Source: Bacteroidales bacterium
Lineage (GTDB): Bacteria; Bacteroidota; Bacteroidia; Bacteroidales; UBA12481
Direction of reading: 5' to 3'
DNA: 10,312 nucleotides
Assembly (NCBI GenBank): GCA_021160155.1
Contig: JAGHDB010000315.1
Location: 1 to 10,312, forward strand
The translations under genes were made by a program, and so were the position numbers. The notes beneath the pieces were generated by a model that saw only the letters and a list, made by a program, of their open reading frames with translations, did not search any database and was not told the origin of the DNA. Below, piece after piece: positions 1 to 6,883 of this stretch (position 1 is the first letter of the stretch; the number at the start of each line of letters is the position of its first letter).

Positions 1-36
1 AAAGTTTAAAAAGTTTAAAAAGTTTAGGAAATTTAG
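1..36. repeat. Tandem 9-base AT-rich repeat in the operon leader
   Basis: Four consecutive 9-base units run from the window edge: 1-9 and 10-18 are identical (AAAGTTTAA), 19-27 differs in the last base, and 28-36 (GAAATTTAG) is more degenerate. The array may begin before the window. It ends two bases before the start codon of the oxidoreductase gene, and its last units supply the AGGA that may serve as ribosome binding site. Short AT-rich arrays of this type are seen in intergenic DNA of Bacteroidota. No function is evident. Confidence 0.75.
26..30 (+). promoter_or_regulatory. Possible ribosome binding site of the oxidoreductase gene
   Basis: AGGAA lies eight bases before the ATG at 39. The reading frame stays open back to the window edge, but no ATG, GTG or TTG codon occurs upstream in frame, and the twin-arginine leader begins at this ATG. 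The site therefore supports the chosen start. Bacteroidota depend little on Shine-Dalgarno pairing, so its importance is uncertain. Confidence 0.4.
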
Positions 37-38
37 TT

Positions 39-1397
39 ATGAAAACAGATCGCAGGAGTTTTATTAAAAGTTCATCTATTGCAGCAGCAGGAGTCACCTT
101 TGGAGGAGCTACCTTATCTGCCGCTTCATACAAACGGGTTATGGGGGCTAATGATCGCATCAAGGTAGGTGTCATAGGTTTTTCCAACCGGTTCAGAGGT
201 GCCCTTTTGCCGGCATTTTTGAAATCAAATGCTAAATTGAATTTTGATATTGTAGCCGTATCGGACATATGGAATGAACGCCGGAATGATGGACAGGATC
301 TTCTTGAAAAGAAATTTGGCCATCCGGTGATGAAGTGCCGCAACAATGAAGAGTTATACAGCAAAGCGGATGTTGATGCCGTGATCATCTCAACGGCTGA
401 TTTCCAGCATGCTTTGCATACGGTTGATGCTGTCAGAGCCGGTTGTGACACATACACCGAGAAACCGCTTGCCGAAACGATGGCAGACGCCCGTGCCGTT
501 CTGAAAGCAGTCAGAGAAACCGGTAAAATCGTTCAAATCGGATCACAACGACGCAGCGGGTTGAATTACCAGGCTGCTGCCGATTTTATTCAATCCGGTG
601 AATTCGGACCGATTACTATTGTTGAAATGACCTGGAACGTCAACCAGCCTGGACGTTGGCGCAGACCACAACTGACCGCCAGGATCCGCAAAGAAGACAC
701 CGACTGGAACCGGTATCCTTTAAATCGTCCTTATGAAGATTGGGATCCAAGAAAGTATCTTGAATACAGACTATTCTGGCCCTTCTCCTCAGGAATCCCG
801 GGTCAGTGGATGTCTCACCAGATTGATACGGTACACTGGTTCTCAGGCCTGCCTCATCCTCGCAGCGTTGCAGCCAATGGCGGAATTTACGTTTGGAAAG
901 ACGGGAGGCGAAATTTTGATACTCTTACTGCCGTATTCGATTACGGTCCGGCAGATGATCCCGGATCCGGATTCCAGGTAGTGTACTCCTCCCGGCAGCA
1001 TAACTCAGCCGGAGGTGTGAAAGAGATTTACTATTCCAACGGAGGAGAACTCAACCTGCTGACCAACAAAATCAGTCCGAATGGTGGTTTAACAGCGGGG
1101 TTTGCAAAAGCTATGAATATGAAACCGAACCTGTTACCGGAGATCAACCTGGCTGACCGCATTATAAAAGCAAACACCAATGCCAATACCGGTGCCGACG
1201 ACATGACTTCAGCACATATGCGTAACTGGATGGAATCGGTCAGAAAACGTACCCAACCCCATGCGACAATTGAAGACGGATATCATCATTCAATCGCCAA
1301 TATTATGGTCAACGCCGCTTTGCGTACCGGAGAAAAAGTAATTTTCGACGAAAAAAATCAAGAGGTACTCGCCGGGGGTAAAATTTTTCAATACTAA
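39..1397 (+). CDS. Tat-exported Gfo/Idh/MocA-family oxidoreductase
   Basis: The 452-residue product starts with a twin-arginine leader: DRRSFIK at residues 4-10 is followed by a small hydrophobic stretch to about residue 29, with possible cleavage near SAA-S at 27-30. The mature protein opens with a Rossmann nucleotide-binding region (VGVIGFSNRFRG, 43-54), then shows the family motif EKP at 141-143, whose lysine is the conserved active-site lysine in inositol dehydrogenase relatives. GSQRRS at 168-173 and SHQID at 259-263 are typical of secreted members. The length is normal for a complete family member with a C-terminal alpha/beta domain. Family members oxidise or reduce sugars and polyols with NAD(P), and the cofactor is likely bound before folded export through Tat. 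The gene is the first visible one of an operon with GH20 and GH29 glycosidases, 12 bases before the next start, which suggests a sugar substrate in the periplasm. The exact substrate cannot be read from the sequence. GH109 glycosidases share the fold, but the EKP motif favours an ordinary oxidoreductase. Confidence 0.9.
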   Translation: MKTDRRSFIKSSSIAAAGVTFGGATLSAASYKRVMGANDRIKVGVIGFSNRFRGALLPAFLKSNAKLNFDIVAVSDIWNERRNDGQDLLEKKFGHPVMKCRNNEELYSKADVDAVIISTADFQHALHTVDAVRAGCDTYTEKPLAETMADARAVLKAVRETGKIVQIGSQRRSGLNYQAAADFIQSGEFGPITIVEMTWNVNQPGRWRRPQLTARIRKEDTDWNRYPLNRPYEDWDPRKYLEYRLFWPFSSGIPGQWMSHQIDTVHWFSGLPHPRSVAANGGIYVWKDGRRNFDTLTAVFDYGPADDPGSGFQVVYSSRQHNSAGGVKEIYYSNGGELNLLTNKISPNGGLTAGFAKAMNMKPNLLPEINLADRIIKANTNANTGADDMTSAHMRNWMESVRKRTQPHATIEDGYHHSIANIMVNAALRTGEKVIFDEKNQEVLAGGKIFQY

Positions 1398-1409
1398 ATT
1401 ATTATCTGT

Positions 1410-3758
1410 ATGAAATTATTTAAAATATCCATATTCATTATGTTGACGGGAAGCGTCATGTGGACAGGATGTACCTCCCCTAAAGAACAAGAGATCAGTC
1501 TGATTCCCGCACCGGTGAAAATGGTACAGAATCCCGGGCATTTATTATTAAAAGGCCGGATTGATCTGTTAACAGATCAGCAGGATCAATTGGCAACATG
1601 CCAGAAATATTTAGAAAAATACCTGGTAAAGATTCCCGGCTTACATCTGAAACATGTGAATTTCACAAAGGGTAAAAATATCCATCTGTTTATCAACCCG
1701 GATTTTAAGAAAGAGTTTGGGCCTGAAGGATATCAACTGGATATAACCGATAAAGGGATACAAATACAAGGACGAAAACCTGATGGAATCTTCAGGGGGA
1801 TTCAAACGCTTCTACAGCTTTTACCTCCCGAAATTTACGGTAATTCAATATCCGGAAAGATATCTTTTAGCGTACCGCTGGTCCATATTGAAGACCGGCC
1901 CCGTTTTACCTGGCGCGGATACATGCTGGATGTCAGTCGCCACTTCTTTGACAAAGAGTTTATTCTGAAAGTCATAGACGAGCTGGCCATGCACAAAATG
2001 AACACACTCCATTTACACCTGGTTGACGACCAGGGTTGGCGAATTGAGATCAAAAAATATCCGAAACTCACCGAAGTCGGAGCATGGAGAGTGGATCGCG
2101 GTGATGCGGGATGGAATTCCAGTGAAGGGCAAAAGCCTGGTGAAAAGGCTACTTACGGAGGGTTTTATACCCAGGATGACATCCGTGAAATCGTGAAATA
2201 TGCTCAGGATCATTATATTACTATTATTCCCGAAATAGAAATGCCTGCGCATGTAAGCTCAGCTATTGCCTCTTATCCCTGGTTATCCTGTACCGGAAAA
2301 CAGATCACGGTTCCACCAGGCAGCGTATGGCCTATTACCAATATTTACTGTGCAGGGAAAGAGCGTACATTTCAATTTCTCGAGGATGTGCTGACTGAAG
2401 TGATGGAGTTATTTCCCTCAAAATACATTCACATTGGGGGTGATGAAGCTACAAAAACCGAATGGAAAAAATGTCCGGATTGTCAACGGCGCATCCGTAC
2501 AGAAGGGCTGAAAGATGAAAATGAATTACAAAGTTATTTCATTCGTCGTATAGAACAATTTTTGAATGACCACGGCCGGCAATTGATCGGATGGGATGAA
2601 ATTCTTGAAGGGGGATTGGCTCCGAATGCTGCTGTGATGTCATGGAGGGGTATCCAGGGTGGAATAAAAGCAGCCACTTCGGGTCATCCGGTTGTGATGA
2701 GTCCTACTTCAAACTGCTACTTTGATTACTATCAGGGAGATCCTGATATAGAACCATTAGCTATCGGAGGTTATCTGCCGCTTCAGAAAGTGTATGCTTT
2801 TGAGCCTGTTCCGGCTGATTTAGACCCGCAGCATGCAAAATTTATCATCGGAGCACAAGCCAACCTTTGGACAGAATATGTATCAACACCATCTCATGCA
2901 GAGTATATGACTTTCCCAAGACTGAGCGCATTGGCCGAAGTAATATGGAGCCCGAAAGCATCCCGGAATTATTCAGATTTTATTCAACGTCTTCCAAAAC
3001 ATCTGAAAAGATTGGAAGCAGCCGGCATTAATTATGCCAAAAGTTTTGCCAATGTGCATGTAACCACTAAACTGGACACAACCAGTTTTACCTTTAATGT
3101 GAAACTGACATCCGATTTTCCACCGGCTGAAATTCACTACACCCTTGACGGTAAAAATCCGGATGCATCCTCCCCGATTTATCAAAAACCCTTTAGCCTG
3201 ACTGAAACAACTACTATAAAGGCTTTGGCTTTTTTTCATGGTGAAGCTTATTCAGCCATCTCTTCTAAAACTGTTTGGGTTCATCTGGCTTCAGGCAAAC
3301 CGGTCACTTATTTTACGCACTGGTCGCCAAGATATTCAGCCGGCGGGGTGGGTGCGCTCACCAATAGTTTGCGCGGATCCCTCAATCATGGAGATGGATT
3401 CTGGCAGGGTTTTGAAGGAGAAGATCTTGAAGCCACTGTTGATCTGGGTCATCCGGTTCAGGTACATCAAATCTCTTTAGGTTGCCTGCAATCAGTCGGT
3501 AGTTGGATCTTCTTTCCTGAATGGGTCACCTTTGAGGGATCAAAGGATGGTACTGTTTTCTCCCCATTGGGCAGGGTTGAGCGGCCGGTTCCGATAAACG
3601 ATCCTGAGCGTAGAATAGAGGATTACCAGGCAAAATTCAATTCCGTATCGGTCCGCTATATCCGTGTAAAAGCTAAAAACACAGGTGTTTGTCCCGACTG
3701 GCATGCAGGAGCCGGAGGAAAAGCCTGGTTATTTGTAGATGAACTAATTGTTGAGTAA
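1410..3758 (+). CDS. GH20 beta-N-acetylhexosaminidase, predicted lipoprotein
   Basis: This 782-residue enzyme should hydrolyse terminal beta-linked GlcNAc or GalNAc by the substrate-assisted mechanism of GH20. A signal sequence ends in WTGC with Cys21 as the likely lipidation site; Trp at -3 is unusual, so lipoprotein status is probable, not certain. Residues about 30-160 form the GH20 N-terminal domain. The catalytic TIM barrel runs from about 165 to 520, with DVSRHF (174-179), HLHLVDDQGW (201-210), the catalytic pair Asp345-Glu346 in HIGGDE (341-346), WDE (395-397), SWRG (411-414) and NLWTEY (485-490). A beta-sandwich of the chitobiase/hexosaminidase C-terminal type follows at about 555-625 (HYTLDGKNPD, 576-585). 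A C-terminal F5/8-type, CBM32-like domain at about 635-782 (WQGF, 665-668; DLG, 678-680) may bind galactose- or HexNAc-containing glycans. The gene ends in tandem stops (TAATAA) 22 bases before the fucosidase. All expected catalytic residues are present. Exo-hexosaminidase and lacto-N-biosidase activity cannot be separated by eye. Confidence 0.95.
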   Translation: MKLFKISIFIMLTGSVMWTGCTSPKEQEISLIPAPVKMVQNPGHLLLKGRIDLLTDQQDQLATCQKYLEKYLVKIPGLHLKHVNFTKGKNIHLFINPDFKKEFGPEGYQLDITDKGIQIQGRKPDGIFRGIQTLLQLLPPEIYGNSISGKISFSVPLVHIEDRPRFTWRGYMLDVSRHFFDKEFILKVIDELAMHKMNTLHLHLVDDQGWRIEIKKYPKLTEVGAWRVDRGDAGWNSSEGQKPGEKATYGGFYTQDDIREIVKYAQDHYITIIPEIEMPAHVSSAIASYPWLSCTGKQITVPPGSVWPITNIYCAGKERTFQFLEDVLTEVMELFPSKYIHIGGDEATKTEWKKCPDCQRRIRTEGLKDENELQSYFIRRIEQFLNDHGRQLIGWDEILEGGLAPNAAVMSWRGIQGGIKAATSGHPVVMSPTSNCYFDYYQGDPDIEPLAIGGYLPLQKVYAFEPVPADLDPQHAKFIIGAQANLWTEYVSTPSHAEYMTFPRLSALAEVIWSPKASRNYSDFIQRLPKHLKRLEAAGINYAKSFANVHVTTKLDTTSFTFNVKLTSDFPPAEIHYTLDGKNPDASSPIYQKPFSLTETTTIKALAFFHGEAYSAISSKTVWVHLASGKPVTYFTHWSPRYSAGGVGALTNSLRGSLNHGDGFWQGFEGEDLEATVDLGHPVQVHQISLGCLQSVGSWIFFPEWVTFEGSKDGTVFSPLGRVERPVPINDPERRIEDYQAKFNSVSVRYIRVKAKNTGVCPDWHAGAGGKAWLFVDELIVE

Positions 3759-3780
3759 TAACTAATTATTTTTCAATCTG

Positions 3781-5217
3781 ATGAAAAAAATATTATTAGC
3801 CATTCTGTTGTTGATTGGAGTTGGATCACTAACCGGTCAGGAAGCCAAACAAGCTTATTACCCACCCAAAGATCCTTTGGTTCAGGCAAAGCTTGAAAAG
3901 TGGCAGGATTTAAAATTCGGATTATTAATGCACTGGGGTCCTTATTCACAGTGGGGCGTGGTTGAATCCTGGTCGATCTGCTCCGAGGATGAAGGTTGGT
4001 GCAAGAGGAAATCCGACAATTATGTTGAATATAAAAAAGAGTATGAAGCCCTTCAAACCACCTTTAATCCTGTGAAATTCAATCCTGAGAAATGGGCCCG
4101 GGCTGCTAAAAAAGCCGGAATGAGATACGTGGTTTTCACTACCAAACACCATGACGGGTTTTGTATGTTCGACACGAAGTACACGGATTATAAAATTACC
4201 GATCCGAAAACTCCCTTTCATACAAATCCTAAAGCCAATATAGCTAAAGAGATATTTAAAGCTTTTCGTGCCGAAGGATTATGGACCGGAGCCTACTTCA
4301 GCAAACCCGACTGGCATTCACCATATTACTGGTGGCCCAATTTTGCCACACCCGATCGCAATGTCAATTACAACATCAAGAAATATCCCAAGCGGTGGAA
4401 TAAATTTGTTCAGTATACCCAGAACCAAATCATGGAACTGATGACAGATTATGGTCCGATGGATATCTTATGGTTGGATGGCGGATGGGTTCAGAAATTG
4501 ACCCCTAAACAGGTGAAAGCTTATAATTGTCAGAATGGGTATCAATTCAAGCACGTGCAGAGCCAGGATATTCGGATGGATGAACTTGTAGCGAAAGTCA
4601 GGAAAAAACAACCCGGATTGATTGTGGTTGACCGCGCAGTTAAAGGTCCTAATCAAAATTATCTTACACCTGAAAATCATGTACCCAAGGAGATGCTCAA
4701 CTATCCCTGGGAATCATGTATCATTATGGGAGGAGGATGGTCATATTCATTTAATGCCAAATATAAATCCGGAGAGGAGCTGGTACATCTGTTGATAGAT
4801 ATCGTGGCCAAAGGAGGTAATTTACTGCTCAATGTCGGTCCGAGCCATGAAGGAACCTGGGATCCTGATGTATATGACCGGTTAGAGAAAATCGGGAAAT
4901 GGATGGATGTGAATAGCGAAGCTATTTACAGTACACGCAAACTGGCGCCGACCCATGTCGGTCACTGGTATTTTACACAAACGAAAGATGGTAATACACG
5001 ATATGCAATCTATACATACTTCTCAAACGAGAAAATTCCGGATCAATTAACATTAAAAGGCATTGAACTTAACCGGGGAGACAGGCTTTATTTACTGGGT
5101 TATTCTTCACGAATTAAGTGGAAAAAGGGTGAAAATGGTTATATGATTAATCTCCCCCGGCATTCAAGATCTTTTTCTCCCACTCTTTATGCTGTTTGTT
5201 TTAAAATTGTGAATTAA
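3781..5217 (+). CDS. GH29 alpha-L-fucosidase, secreted
   Basis: The 478-residue product has a Sec signal peptide (lysines at 2-3, hydrophobic core about 4-18, cleavage near residues 19-21) without a lipobox cysteine, so it is probably periplasmic. The catalytic barrel carries LMHWGPYS (49-56), the fucose-binding KHHDGF (122-127) and the retaining nucleophile Asp233 in WLDGGW (231-236). Glu311 in the WESC motif (310-313) matches the position of the proposed acid/base Glu289 in human FUCA1; Glu298 is an alternative candidate. NLLLNVGP at 347-354 is another family hallmark. A C-terminal beta-sandwich covers about 390-478. The enzyme should release L-fucose from non-reducing ends with retention. 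Assignment to GH29 subfamily A (broad) or B (alpha-1,3/1,4 specific) is not secure by eye. It is the last gene of the plus-strand operon, followed by a bidirectional terminator. Removal of fucose would expose HexNAc or galactose residues, which fits the neighbouring GH20. Confidence 0.95.
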   Translation: MKKILLAILLLIGVGSLTGQEAKQAYYPPKDPLVQAKLEKWQDLKFGLLMHWGPYSQWGVVESWSICSEDEGWCKRKSDNYVEYKKEYEALQTTFNPVKFNPEKWARAAKKAGMRYVVFTTKHHDGFCMFDTKYTDYKITDPKTPFHTNPKANIAKEIFKAFRAEGLWTGAYFSKPDWHSPYYWWPNFATPDRNVNYNIKKYPKRWNKFVQYTQNQIMELMTDYGPMDILWLDGGWVQKLTPKQVKAYNCQNGYQFKHVQSQDIRMDELVAKVRKKQPGLIVVDRAVKGPNQNYLTPENHVPKEMLNYPWESCIIMGGGWSYSFNAKYKSGEELVHLLIDIVAKGGNLLLNVGPSHEGTWDPDVYDRLEKIGKWMDVNSEAIYSTRKLAPTHVGHWYFTQTKDGNTRYAIYTYFSNEKIPDQLTLKGIELNRGDRLYLLGYSSRIKWKKGENGYMINLPRHSRSFSPTLYAVCFKIVN

Positions 5218-5233
5218 CCTGAATAAAATCCAA

Positions 5234-5271
5234 AAAAAAGAGGGCTACCGTATAAGGTGTCCCTCTTTTTT
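5234..5271. terminator. Bidirectional intrinsic terminator between convergent operons
   Basis: The arm at 5234-5244 (AAAAAAGAGGG) pairs perfectly with 5261-5271 (CCCTCTTTTTT). The stem continues after one mismatch through 5246-5249 and 5256-5259 (one G:T wobble) to a six-base loop at 5250-5255. The A tract on the left and T tract on the right give a U tail to transcripts from either strand. It lies 16 bases after the fucosidase stop and 17 bases after the susD stop, so it can end both operons. Confidence 0.88.
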
Positions 5272-5288
5272 ATTATCGGATTTACAAC

Positions 5289-6863
5289 TTAGTTCACATC
5301 CCAGAAGATCTTGGTATTCAGATCATCTTTGCCTGCGACCTGGCTGTAGTTAGCGCCATTCAACTCATGCTCGCTTTGCGGATAGAGCCATCTTGAAGGC
5401 GGCATGGTTTGTTCACTTGAGTTATCAGGAAGAAACTCAAGTTCAGGATAATCCAATCGACGGTATTCTGCCCATGTCTGCGGCATTTGACCGAGACCGG
5501 TATTGATCCATTTCTGCTCACCAATCAATTTCATCTTATTATCATTAGCATCCCAGGAAACTCCCGGTTGAGCTAAATAAGCAGCGATTTCATCAGCTGT
5601 CGGACGTGGCAGCGGTTCACGATAATCGCCGGTGCTGTTGATGTCATAATAGAAATTGATCGACTGTTCTACACCGGTTTCATAAGCCACTTTAGCATCT
5701 CCGGATGCATAGCCTTTAAAGAATGCTTCAGCTTTCATAAAACTAACTTCAGCGGCAGTAATCACAAATCCCGGGAAATAGTCGTTCTGGGTAAATGAAG
5801 CAGTATCATACCTTGAAATCAATCCGTCGTTCAGATTCTGGGCCTGAACCGTCCCGTCATTCATAGGGTTCATTCCAATGTATTCACCGTTTACATTCGG
5901 ATCAAAAGTAATCACCAGTCTGGGGTCACTGTTATCTACCATGTGTTTTACCAGGGCATAGGGAGCAATATCATACTCTCCCCAGGTTTCCATGGCCTGC
6001 TTGATCCCACCGTTTTGACTTTTTGTAGTTGCATAGAGATCAGGACCACCGGCATCCAGCAAAATGGCTTCATCATTGCTTTCAACCACCGGATACTGGC
6101 CGGGATTGTTCAGGATCTCAGCAATATCCGCTGCAACATCCATAGTACCCGACACTCTCATAAGCATACGCAGTCTGAGTGAGTTGGCATATTTCTGCCA
6201 GAGGCTTATATCCCCGTCATTCAGGTAATCTTTCGACTGGAATAATCCGGCATAAAATGCGGGAACATCAATGGAAGCCAGTTCATCACCAATGCTTTTC
6301 AGATCTGCCATCATAGTGGTATAGATCGTTTTAGCATCGTCATATTTCGGCAGTGCGGCATTCAAATCGCCTAATTCCCTTACCCGACCGGCATCTGACC
6401 AGGGAATATCGCCAAACAGGTCGACGATCTGTTCAGTCTGGTCATAGAAGAAAATTTTGGCAGCCAGATAGAATATGCGATAATCACTCTGATCACTTTC
6501 AGAAAGGTTATTATACAAATCCTCCATCACCCTGAATTGGGTCATCGGACCGTTATAATATTGATCCCATCTCCAATCCATGGCCTGGGCCGGAGGAATG
6601 TACTGAGCTTTTGAATTGTACCATCCCATAACCTGGGTATAATGACCCTGGGTGGGTTGTTCTACCACAAAGAATCTCCAGTACCAGGGAAGCACCACTT
6701 CGTTGGCACTTTTCAGCAATCCGGTCATAAAGTTCTCAACGGTAGCTGTGGAAGAATTAGCCGGGTTCGGGTATAACGTTTCCAGTTCACTTTTTTTACA
6801 GCCGGTAAAGACCATGGCTGCACCAGCGAACAATACTAAAAATATATAAATTCTCTTTTTCAT
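5289..6863 (-). CDS. SusD/RagB-family nutrient-binding outer membrane lipoprotein
   Basis: The 524-residue product is a SusD-type surface glycan-binding lipoprotein, the lid of the SusC transporter. The signal sequence ends in FTGC with lipidated Cys22, followed by KKSE. Family features in order are DLFGDIPWSDAGR (148-160), LPKYDDAKTIYTTMMADL (171-188) in the TPR-like helices, SLWQKYANSLRLRMLMRV (220-237), EVSFMKAEAFF (372-382), EQKWI (449-453) with WAEYRRLDYP (464-473), and RWLYPQSE (491-498). These fit the SusD-like_2 branch better than classical SusD, an assignment made by eye. Aromatic clusters such as LPWYWRFF (58-65) could contribute to ligand contacts. The start lies 20 bases after the susC stop, so the pair is almost certainly cotranscribed. 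Binding specificity cannot be predicted; the opposing GH20 and GH29 genes suggest a fucosylated HexNAc-containing glycan. Confidence 0.95.
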   Translation of the reverse strand: MKKRIYIFLVLFAGAAMVFTGCKKSELETLYPNPANSSTATVENFMTGLLKSANEVVLPWYWRFFVVEQPTQGHYTQVMGWYNSKAQYIPPAQAMDWRWDQYYNGPMTQFRVMEDLYNNLSESDQSDYRIFYLAAKIFFYDQTEQIVDLFGDIPWSDAGRVRELGDLNAALPKYDDAKTIYTTMMADLKSIGDELASIDVPAFYAGLFQSKDYLNDGDISLWQKYANSLRLRMLMRVSGTMDVAADIAEILNNPGQYPVVESNDEAILLDAGGPDLYATTKSQNGGIKQAMETWGEYDIAPYALVKHMVDNSDPRLVITFDPNVNGEYIGMNPMNDGTVQAQNLNDGLISRYDTASFTQNDYFPGFVITAAEVSFMKAEAFFKGYASGDAKVAYETGVEQSINFYYDINSTGDYREPLPRPTADEIAAYLAQPGVSWDANDNKMKLIGEQKWINTGLGQMPQTWAEYRRLDYPELEFLPDNSSEQTMPPSRWLYPQSEHELNGANYSQVAGKDDLNTKIFWDVN

Positions 6864-6883
6864 ATTGCTTGCATTTTATCCCG

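Noticed and set aside
2..67. Open frame through the repeat encoding a Lys/Phe-rich peptide that overlaps the oxidoreductase start
   Set aside because: It is only the translation of the AT-rich repeat, has no visible start, and stops at 65-67 inside the next gene. The end of an upstream gene cannot be excluded but is unlikely.
39..1397. Reading the oxidoreductase as a GH109 alpha-N-acetylgalactosaminidase
   Set aside because: GH109 enzymes share the fold and often the Tat leader, and would fit the glycan context. However, the protein has the ordinary EKP motif and SHQID, whereas GH109 members as I recall them differ at both places. A CAZy profile search would decide.
6864..6883. Separate promoter for susD in the susC-susD gap
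   Set aside because: The gap is 20 bases with no -7/-33 pattern, and cotranscription is the rule for this pair.
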